From Streptomyces ficellus (GTDB lineage: Bacteria > Actinomycetota > Actinomycetes > Streptomycetales > Streptomycetaceae), in contig NZ_JAUEPL010000029.1 in NCBI RefSeq assembly GCF_030406405.1, forward strand, positions 21,957-85,956: 64,000 nt of DNA. Reading direction: 5' to 3'. This document shows, piece after piece, positions 1-7,816 of this stretch. The notes beneath the pieces are model-generated. The model did no database searches, had not been told where the DNA came from, and worked only from the letters and a program-made list of their open reading frames with translations. Position 1 is the first letter of the stretch. Each line of letters opens with the position of its first letter. The position numbers and the translations under genes were made by a program.

Positions 1-546
1 CATCAGCTCCTGCGCCTTCGCGGTGAGCGCCTCGGCCTCCTGCGGGTACCCGGTCGCCTCCGCCTTGGCCAGCAGCGCCCGGATCCGGGCCAGCATCCGC
101 GGCTCGCCATGCGCCGGAGCCGCGTACAGCGGGGAGGCGCCGGGCGCGGGGCCGACCGGCTCGATCGCCGGCAGCCGGGCGAGCAGCCGGTACAGCTCCA
201 GCACGGCCGTGGCGTACGAGAACCGGTCGGCGTGCCACCCGGTGGCGTCGAGCCCGGCGAGCTGCGCGGCCCAGCGGGGCGGCAGTTGTTCGTACGCCCG
301 CGTCTCGGCGGCGATCAGCCGCGACACCAGCCGCACATGGTGCTCGTCGAGATCCCGCCGTACCAGCCGGACGACATCGGCCGGCTGCCAGCCGCGCTGC
401 CAGGCCCGCCGCAGGAACTCCTCACCCCGCCGCGCCAGCTCCGCGTCGGCGCCCGGATCGGCCGCGAGCAGCGACGCGCCGGTGTCGAGGGCGGTGTCCT
501 CCTCCGCGTACAGGGCGGCCGCCAAGGCCCTCTCGACGGTGCTCAT
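1..546 (-). CDS. DUF2786 domain protein, C-terminus cut by window edge
   Basis: The reading frame starts with ATG at 546 and runs off the left edge after about 182 residues. The last visible residues (MLARIRALLAKAEATGYPQE) are the typical opening of the DUF2786 domain, a domain of unknown function in actinobacteria and phages. The N-terminal 145 residues are Ala/Leu/Arg-rich and look helical, with no signal peptide or membrane segment. No ribosome binding site precedes the ATG. The ATG instead overlaps (ATGA) the stop of a possible 30-codon ORF that has a strong AGGAGG, so translation may be coupled. The gene is divergent from the DNA polymerase gene. The function is unknown. Confidence 0.8.
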   Translation of the reverse strand, partial: MSTVERALAAALYAEEDTALDTGASLLAADPGADAELARRGEEFLRRAWQRGWQPADVVRLVRRDLDEHHVRLVSRLIAAETRAYEQLPPRWAAQLAGLDATGWHADRFSYATAVLELYRLLARLPAIEPVGPAPGASPLYAAPAHGEPRMLARIRALLAKAEATGYPQEAEALTAKAQELM

Positions 547-635
547 GACTGCCGCTCGTCGCAGGAGCGGCGCGCTTCGGCGATCACCGGGCGGCGCTCC
601 GGCGACCGGTCGACCTCCGTGTGCCCGACCGACAT
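543..635 (-). CDS. possible 30-aa leader ORF coupled to the DUF2786 gene
   Basis: ATG at 635 is preceded by a textbook AGGAGG (8 nt spacing) and opens a 30-codon frame (MSVGHTEVDRSPERR...) whose TGA overlaps the ATG of the DUF2786 gene as ATGA. The DUF2786 gene has no Shine-Dalgarno of its own, so this short ORF may deliver ribosomes to it. The alternative is that a frameshift has detached a genuine N-terminus of the DUF2786 protein. No family is recognised. The call rests only on the binding site and the stop/start overlap. Confidence 0.4.
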   Translation of the reverse strand: MSVGHTEVDRSPERRPVIAEARRSCDERQS

Positions 636-707
636 CAAAGTGCCTCCTCACGCGTACACCGACACCCGAACACCATGGTCGCAGCCGCCACTGACATCGA
701 GCGCCGA

Positions 708-730
708 TTGTCAGTGCCGGGTGCCAGACT
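708..730 (+). promoter_or_regulatory. TTGTCAGTG-N8-CAGACT promoter (PafBC/RecA-NDp type), leaderless
   Basis: TTGTCAGTG lies at 708-716, followed by 8 nt and CAGACT at 725-730. The GTG start of the DNA polymerase is 7 nt further on, so the transcript would begin at or next to the start codon. The layout matches the LexA-independent DNA-damage promoter of actinobacteria (TTGTCRGTG-N8-TAnnnT), driven in mycobacteria by PafBC. A second copy with the same geometry lies at 34900-34922. A mirror-image CACTGACA at 689-696 forms an inverted repeat with 709-716. Confidence 0.65.
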
Positions 731-737
731 CGCGTGC

Positions 738-2423
738 GTGAGCGAACGCTGGGTTCTGGACGGCACCGAGGGCGGCGGGGCGCGGCTCGTCCCCCTCGGC
801 GGGGACGGGCTGCCCGCCGGCCCCGTGCTGACCGAGCCCGACCTTGTCGAGGCGGTACGGTCGCGGCCGGGCGTCGGCCGGTGGGTGTGGCGTTCCACGG
901 CCGCCCTCCACCCGCGGCTCCTGGCGGCCGGCGTCCGGATCGAGCGGTGTTACGACATCGAGGTCGCCGAGCAGCTGCTGCTCGGGCACGAGGGACGGCT
1001 GGGCGAGCCGCGTTCGGCGGCGGCGGCCTGGGCGCGGCTGCACGACCGTCCCGTACCGGCCGATCCACCGCTCAGGGCGGCCGAGCCGGGCTCGCAGTCG
1101 CCCCTGTTCGAGCCGCGGCCCGTGAGCGTCCCCTTCGAGGCGCTCCTGGAGGTGTACGCGGACCAGCAGCGAAGACACGCGGCCGCCGAGCATCCCGGCC
1201 GGATGCGGCTGCTGACCGCGGCCGAGTCTGCGGGGATGCTGGTGGCCGCCGAGATGACCCGGGCGGGGCTGCCATGGCGGGCGGACGTCCACCGGGCGGT
1301 GCTGCACGAACTGCTCGGCGAGCGGTACGCGGGCGGTGGCGAGCCCCGCCGGCTGGCGGAGCTGGCGGATGAGGTGTCGGCGGCGTTCGGGCGCCGCGTC
1401 CGCCCCGACCTGCCGGCCGACGTGGTGAAGGCGTTCGCCCAGGCCGGTATCAGGGTGAGGTCCACCCGCCGCTGGGAGCTGGCCGAGATCGACCACCCGG
1501 CCGTCGAGCCGCTGATCGCGTACAAGAAGCTGTACCGGATCTGGACGGCGCACGGCTGGGGCTGGCTCCAGGACTGGGTCCGTGACGGGCGCTTCCGGCC
1601 GGAGTACCTGCCGGGCGGCACGGTCAGCGGGCGCTGGACGACGAATGGCGGCGGCGCGCTGCAGATCCCGAAGGTGATACGCCGCGCGGTCGTCGCCGAC
1701 GAGGGCTGGCGGCTGGTGGTGGCGGACGCGGACCAGATGGAGCCCCGGGTGCTCGCGGCGATCTCCCGCGATCCGGGGCTGATGGAGGTGGCGGGCCACG
1801 AGGACGACCTGTACACGCGCCTGTCCGACCGGGCCTTCTCCGGCGACCGCGAACACGCGAAGCTCGCGCTGCTCGGCGCGGTCTACGGGCAGACCAGCGG
1901 CGACGGGCTGAAGAATCTCGCGGCGCTGCGCCGCCGGTTCCCCCGGGCGGTGGCGTATGTGGACGACGCGGCGAAGGCGGGAGAGGAGGGCCGGCTGGTC
2001 CGCACCTGGCTGGGCCGGACGAGCCCGCGCGCGGCGGGCGCGGCGGAGGCCGACGAGGCGGGCCTCCCCCAGGACGACGCCGAACAGCCCGTGGCGGACG
2101 GCGAGTTCACGCCGGGGTACGCGTCGGTGAACGCCCGCGCGCGGGGCCGGTTCACCCGGAACTTCGTCGTACAGGGCAGCGCCGCCGACTGGGCCCTGCT
2201 GATGCTGGCCGCGCTGCGGCGGGCGCTGGCGGGGATGCGGGCGGAGCTGGTGTTCTTCCAGCACGACGAGGTGATCGTGCACTGCCCGGCCGAAGAGGCC
2301 CCGGCGGTCGCCGAAGCGATCCGCGCGGCCGGGGACACCGCCGGGCGGATCGCGTTCGGGGAAACCCCGGTGCGGTTCCCGTTCACGACGGCGACGGTGG
2401 AGTGCTACGCCGACGCGAAGTGA
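738..2423 (+). CDS. bifunctional 3'-5' exonuclease/DNA polymerase (family A, repair type)
   Basis: A 561-residue stand-alone family-A polymerase resembling the second Pol I-like enzyme of streptomycetes. An exonuclease-like N-terminal part (about 1-170) is followed by the polymerase domain. Motif A reads DADQMEPR (normally DYSQIELR), motif B holds HAKLALLGAVYGQ, and motif C is QHDEVIVH. There is no 5' nuclease domain. I chose GTG 738, although the frame is open from 621, because the damage-type promoter ends 7 nt before it, there is no upstream ribosome binding site, and homologues start at this point (RWVLDGTEGGGA...). The likely role is gap filling or damage tolerance in the cytoplasm, induced with the DNA-damage regulon. 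The odd motif A keeps the metal-binding Asp. Confidence 0.9.
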   Translation: MSERWVLDGTEGGGARLVPLGGDGLPAGPVLTEPDLVEAVRSRPGVGRWVWRSTAALHPRLLAAGVRIERCYDIEVAEQLLLGHEGRLGEPRSAAAAWARLHDRPVPADPPLRAAEPGSQSPLFEPRPVSVPFEALLEVYADQQRRHAAAEHPGRMRLLTAAESAGMLVAAEMTRAGLPWRADVHRAVLHELLGERYAGGGEPRRLAELADEVSAAFGRRVRPDLPADVVKAFAQAGIRVRSTRRWELAEIDHPAVEPLIAYKKLYRIWTAHGWGWLQDWVRDGRFRPEYLPGGTVSGRWTTNGGGALQIPKVIRRAVVADEGWRLVVADADQMEPRVLAAISRDPGLMEVAGHEDDLYTRLSDRAFSGDREHAKLALLGAVYGQTSGDGLKNLAALRRRFPRAVAYVDDAAKAGEEGRLVRTWLGRTSPRAAGAAEADEAGLPQDDAEQPVADGEFTPGYASVNARARGRFTRNFVVQGSAADWALLMLAALRRALAGMRAELVFFQHDEVIVHCPAEEAPAVAEAIRAAGDTAGRIAFGETPVRFPFTTATVECYADAK

Positions 2424-2571
2424 CCGACGCGCCTCACCTCCGCGGTCGCGTGTCAGCCGCGAGCCGCGGCGGACGCGTGCCGGGAGATGACGCCCCAGGG
2501 TGTGCGCTGCCACGCCCTCGCGCGCGGCACCGGGGATGTCTGATCGGCCGCGATCCGGGTACACGCCCCAT

Positions 2572-2955
2572 ATGGAATCTCTCATCCCGTTCACCACGGA
2601 ATTTGCCGCTAAGGACCATGTCATCGGCATTGGTCCGCTGGTCGCGGGCATCGTCGTCGTCGGATTCCTGATCGGCGCGTTCTGGGTGGGGCTGCGCATC
2701 AGAAATCGGGAGCCCGCGCCCCCGAAGCCGGACGAGCAGCCGCACCGGCCCCCGGACGCCGGGATTCCGGGCGAGGTCGAAGGTCACCGCCGGCCCGCTG
2801 AGCTGGACGAGCGGGAGGACCGGCTGATGCCGTACGAGCTCAGGCGCCAGAACACCGATCCGGACCCCACGCCGCGCACCGAGACGGACGCCAAGTGGGG
2901 CGGCTCCGCCAGCGGCGGCTTCGGCAGCGGCGGCCCCAACGCGACCGGCGGCTGA
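2572..2955 (+). CDS. DUF6479 family small membrane protein
   Basis: A 127-residue protein with one N-terminal transmembrane helix (about residues 18-40, LVAGIVVVGFLIGAFWVGL), then a charged, Pro-rich cytoplasmic tail ending in a Gly/Ser-rich segment (GGSASGGFGSGGP). This arrangement (TM, 'EPAPP.P.EQP', Gly/Ser end) is typical of the streptomycete DUF6479 family, whose function is unknown. ATG 2572 is preferred to the upstream start at 2500 because it puts the hydrophobic helix near the N-terminus. It stands alone between the polymerase and P450 genes. Confidence 0.75.
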   Translation: MESLIPFTTEFAAKDHVIGIGPLVAGIVVVGFLIGAFWVGLRIRNREPAPPKPDEQPHRPPDAGIPGEVEGHRRPAELDEREDRLMPYELRRQNTDPDPTPRTETDAKWGGSASGGFGSGGPNATGG

Positions 2956-3141
2956 CCGCCGGTACCCCGCTCGGCCCTGCCCCCGCCCCGGCCGGGTTGG
3001 GCCCCCGCCCCCGGCCGGCATGCGCCCCCGCTCCGGCCTCCGACGGCCCCGGGCCGTACCCCGCCCCGGGGCCGCGGCCTGCCCCCGGCCGACGCTCCCG
3101 CGTGCCGTTTCGTGGTCGTGCCGCCTGGGCACTCGGGGCCC

Positions 3142-4500
3142 ATGACCGGTACGGACAGGGCCACGCACACCCCCGCCAAGGCCTCCGCCCGCGACACCGC
3201 GCGGCTGGCCGCACAGGTCATCGCCCCCACTCTCGCGGCGGGCGCCGTCATCCGCCGCCGCGCCGGTATGGCCCTGGCGGAGCGGTACGCGCTGGACCGG
3301 CGCGCCACGAGCCTGCTCGCCGAGCTGCGCGGCCACTACGGCCCCGGCCCGCTCCGGCTCGACCTGGCGGGACGCCGCTTCGCCGTGGTCCTCCAGGCGG
3401 GCGACGCCGCCCACGTCCTGGCCGGCACACCGGACCCGTACTCCCCGGCGACCCGCGAGAAGCGGGCCTCGCTGGAACAGTTCCAGCCGCACGGCGTGCT
3501 CATCTCGCGCGGTGCGGAGCGCGACGACCGGCGCGCGTTCAACGAGGCGGTGCTGGAGTACGGCCACCAGCTGCACAGCCTCGCCCCGCGGATGGTGCGC
3601 ACCGTACGGGAGGAGGCGGGCAAGCTCCTGGGCGCGACGACCGCGGGCGACGGCGAGATCGGCTGGACCGCCTTCCGGACCGCCTGGGACCGCACCGCCC
3701 GCCGGATCGTGCTCGGCGACACCGGGCGCGACGACACCGGGCTCACCGCGATGCTCGGCCGGCTGCGCTCCACCGCGAACTGGTCCACCGCCGCACCCCG
3801 CCGCGCCACCCTGCGCGACCGCTTCGAACGCCGCCTGCGTACCCACCTGGACCGGGCGGAGCCCGGCAGCCTCGCCGCCGCACTCGCCGCCACGCCCGCC
3901 TCGCCCGGCACCGACCCGCCGGGGCAGGTGCCGCACTGGCTGTTTGCATTCGACGGGGCGGGTATCGCGGCGTTCCGGACCCTGGCCCTGCTGTCCACGC
4001 ACGCGGCGCAGGAGACACAGGTGCGCAACGAGCTCGCGGTCACCGACCTGACGGAGCCGCACCTGCTTCCGTACACCCGTGCCTGCGTGCTGGAATCGGT
4101 GCGCCTGTGGCCCACCACGCCGTTCCTGCTGCGCGAGTCGGTGCGCGAGACCGCCTGGGGCGAGGACACGCTGCCCGCCGGGACCGAGTTCCTGATATAC
4201 GCCCCGCTGTTCCACCGGGACGAGTCGCTGCCGTACTCCGACCGCTTCACGCCGGAGATCTGGCTCGACGGCACGGCGCAGGACACGGAGGCGCTGATGC
4301 CGTTCAGCGCGGGCCCCGGCGAGTGCCCGGGCCAGGACCTGGTGCTGCTGGTCACCTCGACGATGGTGGCCGCGCTGCTCGAACGCCACACCTATCTTCC
4401 GGAGCGGCCCGGCCGGTTGCGCCCGGACCGGCCATTGCCGCGCACCCTCGACCACTTCGGCCTGCGCTTCGCGGCCCTGCCCTTCCGTCCAGGGCGTTGA
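3142..4500 (+). CDS. cytochrome P450
   Basis: 452 residues with the two diagnostic P450 signatures: ESVR (ExxR of the K helix, nt about 4093) and the haem loop FSAGPGECPG with the axial cysteine (nt about 4300-4330). The I-helix segment reads FDGAGIAAFRT. The usual oxygen-activating Thr of AGxxT is replaced by Ala, so it may be an atypical monooxygenase, a peroxygenase-like enzyme, or one using a substrate hydroxyl. There is no ferredoxin or reductase gene nearby, so electrons must come from elsewhere. ATG 3142 is chosen over an upstream GTG because the intervening residues look random. The substrate is unknown. Confidence 0.88.
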   Translation: MTGTDRATHTPAKASARDTARLAAQVIAPTLAAGAVIRRRAGMALAERYALDRRATSLLAELRGHYGPGPLRLDLAGRRFAVVLQAGDAAHVLAGTPDPYSPATREKRASLEQFQPHGVLISRGAERDDRRAFNEAVLEYGHQLHSLAPRMVRTVREEAGKLLGATTAGDGEIGWTAFRTAWDRTARRIVLGDTGRDDTGLTAMLGRLRSTANWSTAAPRRATLRDRFERRLRTHLDRAEPGSLAAALAATPASPGTDPPGQVPHWLFAFDGAGIAAFRTLALLSTHAAQETQVRNELAVTDLTEPHLLPYTRACVLESVRLWPTTPFLLRESVRETAWGEDTLPAGTEFLIYAPLFHRDESLPYSDRFTPEIWLDGTAQDTEALMPFSAGPGECPGQDLVLLVTSTMVAALLERHTYLPERPGRLRPDRPLPRTLDHFGLRFAALPFRPGR

Positions 4501-4580
4501 CGGCAGGAGCTGTGACATGATGCGAGAGCCTCGCCAAGGCTGCTGTGAACCTGTGAACCTGGTGAACGGAGAGGTTCGGC

Positions 4581-4772
4581 ATGGCTCCTCACGCCGGGAA
4601 ATGGCAGCGTGTGCCGCTCATTCCACAGAGCAGGCAAGCGACGGAGGCCGAAACGCCTCCTGTCTATTCGGCACTGACGCGCGAATGGAAAGCGCTGGGG
4701 CGGACGGTGCCGGGACTGCCGGACCGCGAATGGGACGCGCTGGTCTCGACTCCCGTGTGGCCGGGCCGTTGA
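4581..4772 (+). CDS. small hypothetical protein (63 aa)
   Basis: ATG 4581 follows a good binding site (ACGGAGAGG, about 8 nt upstream). The product (MAPHAGKWQRVPLI...PVWPGR) is soluble, Trp- and Pro-containing, with no signal peptide, and resembles small uncharacterised streptomycete proteins. Codon third positions are normal for the genome. It lies 175 nt upstream of the chaplin gene in the same direction and might share its regulation, but nothing in the sequence shows a function. Confidence 0.6.
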   Translation: MAPHAGKWQRVPLIPQSRQATEAETPPVYSALTREWKALGRTVPGLPDREWDALVSTPVWPGR

Positions 4773-4947
4773 CCCGTCTGCCTCCGGCCGCTGCTCAACG
4801 TTCGAGTGAATCAGCGGCGGACAGTACCCTCAGTGGTGTCTTTTCGGTTTCACATTCGTTGTGATTTTCGCAGCGGAAGCCGGGCCCCTCAGGCTCGTTG
4901 TCACGAAATCCGTGGCGAGACTTCCTCTGTGGAAAGGAAGCCGATCT

Positions 4948-5181
4948 ATGAAGTGCAAGAAGGCTGCGGTAGCCGTCGCCGGTATCGTCATGGCGCTGGG
5001 TGCGGCCGCTCCCGCGGTCGCCGACGCGGAGGCCTGGGGTGCCGCCAAGAACTCCCCGGGCGTCATCTCCGGCAACGTCGTCCAGGTGCCGGTGCACGTG
5101 CCGATCAATGTGTGCGGTAACACCGTCAACGTCATCGCGCTGCTGAACCCCACCTACGGCAACGTCTGCATCAACAAGTGA
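4948..5181 (+). CDS. short chaplin (secreted amyloid surface protein)
   Basis: 77-residue preprotein: signal peptide 1-26 (MKCKKAAVAVAGIVMALGAA..AVA|DAEA), then one chaplin domain (about 34-77) with the family hallmarks NSPGVISGN, QVPV, NVCGNT and LLNPTYGN. Cys56 and Cys74 are in the positions that form the intramolecular disulfide of short chaplins such as ChpF/G/H. Chaplins assemble into amyloid-like fibrils that make aerial hyphae and spores hydrophobic. There is no sortase signal, so it is a free short chaplin. GGAAAGG lies 10 nt upstream of the ATG. A strong terminator follows. It is separated from a second chaplin (18612) by the polysaccharide locus. Confidence 0.95.
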   Translation: MKCKKAAVAVAGIVMALGAAAPAVADAEAWGAAKNSPGVISGNVVQVPVHVPINVCGNTVNVIALLNPTYGNVCINK

Positions 5182-5208
5182 CGCGGCGCCGGGCCCTGCC
5201 CGCGTAAC

Positions 5209-5242
5209 AGCCGGTCCCGGAGCGCTCCGGGACCGGCTTTTC
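5209..5242 (+). terminator. rho-independent terminator after chaplin
   Basis: A perfect 15-bp inverted repeat (AGCCGGTCCCGGAGC and its complement, 5209-5223/5224-5238) is followed by TTTTCCC. It ends the chaplin transcript 28 nt after the stop codon and separates it from the hydrolase gene. Confidence 0.85.
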
Positions 5243-5386
5243 CCTGTCCGAATGACCCAAGCGGGCGAGGTAATCCACCAACGGGCTACTGGGGGACGGA
5301 CCGGCGCTCACGATCGGCCCATTAAGAATACTTTTGCTCCACGTGACGGCGAACGCGACATCCTGACGCCTGGCGAAGGAGCGGAC

Positions 5387-6688
5387 ATGGGTCATCCAAG
5401 AGGGCACCGGGGAGGAAAGAGACAGCGGACGGGCGCACGGCTCGCGGTGTTCACCGCCGGTGTGCTGGTGGCGGGCGTTGCCGTGTCCGCCCCGGGCCAC
5501 GCCGCCGAACCGGCACCTCCCAGAGGCCCGGTCCCCGTCACCGGTCCGGTCGACGGAACGGCGCTGGGCGCCTATCTGGACTACGGGCCGCGAGGCATCC
5601 ACCGCATGGCGGGCCTGCGCAAGTGGCTGGGCGGCACCGAACTCCGGGTGGGCCACACCTACCTGCCCGGTGACGTGTGGACCAACATCGAGGGCCGCCC
5701 CGGCTTCCTGGAGCACTGGGCACAGTGGCGGCGCGCCAAGCAGGACCGGCTCTTCGTCCTCAACGTACCCATGCTGGAGCGAAACGAGAGCCACCTGCCG
5801 GACCCGGTCGTGCGGCAGTTGCTGCGGCTCGGCGCCGACGGACGGTTCGACCGGCACTTCCGGACCCTCGCCGAACGCCTCGTGGCACTGGAGGTGCCGG
5901 ACACCGTCATCGTCCTCGGCTGGGAGATGAACGGCATCACGTACTCGCACCGCTGCGGCCCCGATCCGCAGGCGTGGAAGGCGTACTGGAAGCGCATCGT
6001 CACCGCCATGCGCTCGGTGCCCGGGCAGAAGTTCCGGTTCGACTTCGCGCCCAGTCGCGGAGTGGACGCCATTCCGTGGACCGAGTGCTATCCCGGGGAC
6101 GACGTCGTGGACATCATCGGGATGGACTCCTACGACCAGCCTCCGGGTGAGGACTTCGACGACCAGGTCAACCAGCCTTATGGCCTGCGCCACCACGTGG
6201 AGTTCGCCGCTGCCCACGGCAAGCCCATCTCGTACCCGGAATGGGGGCTGTTCCGCAACGGCGACAACCCCGAGTACATGCGGCGCATGCTGGAGTGGTT
6301 CGACCGGCACAAGCCGCTCTACCAGACGATCACCGACTACTGCCCGCACGGCGTGTGGCAGTGCGACGAGAACCCGAAGTCGTCGGAGGTGTTCCGTACG
6401 GTCCTCTCCGGCCGCGACGCTCCCACCGAACCGGCCCCCGAGCCGACCCCCACGCCTGAACCGGACCCGGACCCGGAGCCCGAGCCGGAACCGGAACCGG
6501 AGCCGGAGCCCGAACCGGAGCCCGAGCCGGAACCGGAACCGGAGCCGGAGCCGGAGCCGGAACCGGAGCCCGAGCCGGACCTGGAGCCTCAGCCCGAGCA
6601 GTCCGGGTGCATTCCGCTGGATCTCGGCCCCTGGATCGAGAAGTGGCTGGGCCGCAAGCTGTGCGTCCGGCTCGCCTGGCGCGAGTAG
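5387..6688 (+). CDS. secreted GH26-like glycoside hydrolase with PE-repeat stalk
   Basis: 433 residues. A signal peptide (about 1-42, ending GHAAEP) precedes a catalytic domain (about 50-340) of the GH26/endo-mannanase-like TIM-barrel type: the WEMNG motif supplies the likely acid/base Glu and SYPEWGLF the likely nucleophile Glu. Residues about 345-404 are an almost pure (Pro-Glu)n stalk. The last 30 residues hold two Cys (SGCIPLDL...GRKLCVRL) and could be a disulfide-closed cap or a binding tip. Start ATG 5387 follows GAAGGAG. The neighbouring minus-strand operon makes a polysaccharide and converges on this gene, so the enzyme may trim or release that polymer outside the cell. The substrate is not proven. 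Confidence 0.85.
   Translation: MGHPRGHRGGKRQRTGARLAVFTAGVLVAGVAVSAPGHAAEPAPPRGPVPVTGPVDGTALGAYLDYGPRGIHRMAGLRKWLGGTELRVGHTYLPGDVWTNIEGRPGFLEHWAQWRRAKQDRLFVLNVPMLERNESHLPDPVVRQLLRLGADGRFDRHFRTLAERLVALEVPDTVIVLGWEMNGITYSHRCGPDPQAWKAYWKRIVTAMRSVPGQKFRFDFAPSRGVDAIPWTECYPGDDVVDIIGMDSYDQPPGEDFDDQVNQPYGLRHHVEFAAAHGKPISYPEWGLFRNGDNPEYMRRMLEWFDRHKPLYQTITDYCPHGVWQCDENPKSSEVFRTVLSGRDAPTEPAPEPTPTPEPDPDPEPEPEPEPEPEPEPEPEPEPEPEPEPEPEPEPEPDLEPQPEQSGCIPLDLGPWIEKWLGRKLCVRLAWRE
6462..6597 (+). repeat. in-frame Pro-Glu (CCGGAR/CCCGAG) hexanucleotide repeat
   Basis: About 22 copies of a 6-bp unit (mostly CCGGAG, CCGGAA or CCCGAG) encode the (PE)n stalk of the hydrolase. Such slippage-prone repeats usually vary in copy number between strains, changing stalk length without breaking the frame. 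Confidence 0.85.
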
Positions 6689-6694
6689 CGCACG

Positions 6695-7816
6695 TCATGC
6701 GCCGCCGCGCCCCGGCAGGCGCGGCAGGCGCAGCAGGCGCACCCACGCGCGGTCGCGCAGCCGGTCCGCCGCCCACCGGCGGCCGGCCGCGCATCCCGCC
6801 CGCAGCAGCATCGGCACCGCCGTGCGGCGCCGGGCCAGCAGCAGCCGCTGGTTGACGGCCGGTTCCGGGCGCCAGTGGTGCTTGTACGGCTCGGTGCCGC
6901 GCAGCATGCTGAGCGTGCCGCGGCCGCTGGCGCTGCACTCCTTGGCCCCGTTGCGCAGCAGCATGGTCGTCACGTCCACCTTGCCGGCGCGCAGGACGGG
7001 GTCCGCCCCGTACAGGTAGCAGCCCGACAGGCGCGGTGACATGAGATTGAGGTTGGCGGCGACGACCTGGCCGTCGACGCGGAACTCGGTCACCATCGCG
7101 TTCCCCGACTCGACCATGGTCCGCACCGCCCGTTCCAGGTGCTCGGCGAACCGGGTGCTGAGGTGCTCGGCCGTCACCTGGCGCCCGGCCCACTGGCGCT
7201 GGTGCAGCTCCAGCAGCCTCCGCAGCGCCACCGGCACCTCGGCGGCGGGTACGACGCGCTCCTGGATGCCCATCCGGTCGATCTTGCGCAGCTTGGAGCG
7301 GGACCGCTGCGCCCGCGACGAGGGCAGGCGGTCGACCAGCTTGTCGATGGTGAGGGCGGGCAGTTCCAGGCAGGTGGAGTCGGCGAGCCTGCGGCGCGGA
7401 CCGCGCCAGTACGCGTAGACCCGCTCGGCGGCGGCCCCCGCGCGTACCTCCCGCAGGTCGATCACGGCGGTACGGGCGAGGTCGCGCAGCGCGTCGGCCA
7501 GCGCGGGGAGGGCCTCGTCGCAGGTGTCGTCGACGAGCACGTCGGAGAAGTCGGTGATCGAGCCGCCCAGGTGGGTCAGGACCGGCAGGGGCGCGCGCAC
7601 CAGCCGCAGCGGCGCCGCCGCGACCAGCCGCCCGTCCTGGCGTACGAGCACGACCCGCAGGCGGCCCGGGATCCCGTACGACACCCACCAGGAGTGCAGC
7701 CACGAGTGCGCCTGGAACGGTGTGGCGGCCCCGCACCTGGCGTACAGGTCCGCCCACTCGCCCGCCAGCCGCCCGAACTCCTCGCCGTCCCGGCAGACCG
7801 TCACCTCGGTGCTCAT
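6695..7816 (-). CDS. GNAT/BioF2-type (CelD-like) acyltransferase of EPS operon
   Basis: 373 residues matching the double-GNAT 'acetyltransferase involved in cellulose biosynthesis' (CelD/BcsL, BioF2-like) type: FQAHSWLHSWW near the N-terminus, then the C-terminal GNAT core (VALRRLLELHQRQW, GQVVAANLNLM, YLYGADP). These proteins are thought to transfer acyl or aminoacyl groups onto polysaccharide building blocks. It is the last gene of the operon, its ATG overlapping the preceding stop by 4 nt (ATGA). It probably decorates the polymer made by the upstream enzymes. The donor and acceptor are unknown. Confidence 0.82.
   Translation of the reverse strand: MSTEVTVCRDGEEFGRLAGEWADLYARCGAATPFQAHSWLHSWWVSYGIPGRLRVVLVRQDGRLVAAAPLRLVRAPLPVLTHLGGSITDFSDVLVDDTCDEALPALADALRDLARTAVIDLREVRAGAAAERVYAYWRGPRRRLADSTCLELPALTIDKLVDRLPSSRAQRSRSKLRKIDRMGIQERVVPAAEVPVALRRLLELHQRQWAGRQVTAEHLSTRFAEHLERAVRTMVESGNAMVTEFRVDGQVVAANLNLMSPRLSGCYLYGADPVLRAGKVDVTTMLLRNGAKECSASGRGTLSMLRGTEPYKHHWRPEPAVNQRLLLARRRTAVPMLLRAGCAAGRRWAADRLRDRAWVRLLRLPRLPGRGGA

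Noticed and set aside
711..2699. 662-codon minus-strand frame opposite the DNA polymerase
   Set aside because: An antisense shadow: Arg/Pro/Gly-rich, no family, wrong codon-position bias. The plus strand encodes clear polymerase motifs.
2434..4518. 694-codon minus-strand frame opposite the P450
   Set aside because: Shadow of the P450 gene; low-complexity translation without any motif.
6462..6597. CRISPR-like or satellite repeat
   Set aside because: The hexanucleotide array is in frame inside a secreted hydrolase and encodes Pro-Glu; there are no spacers.
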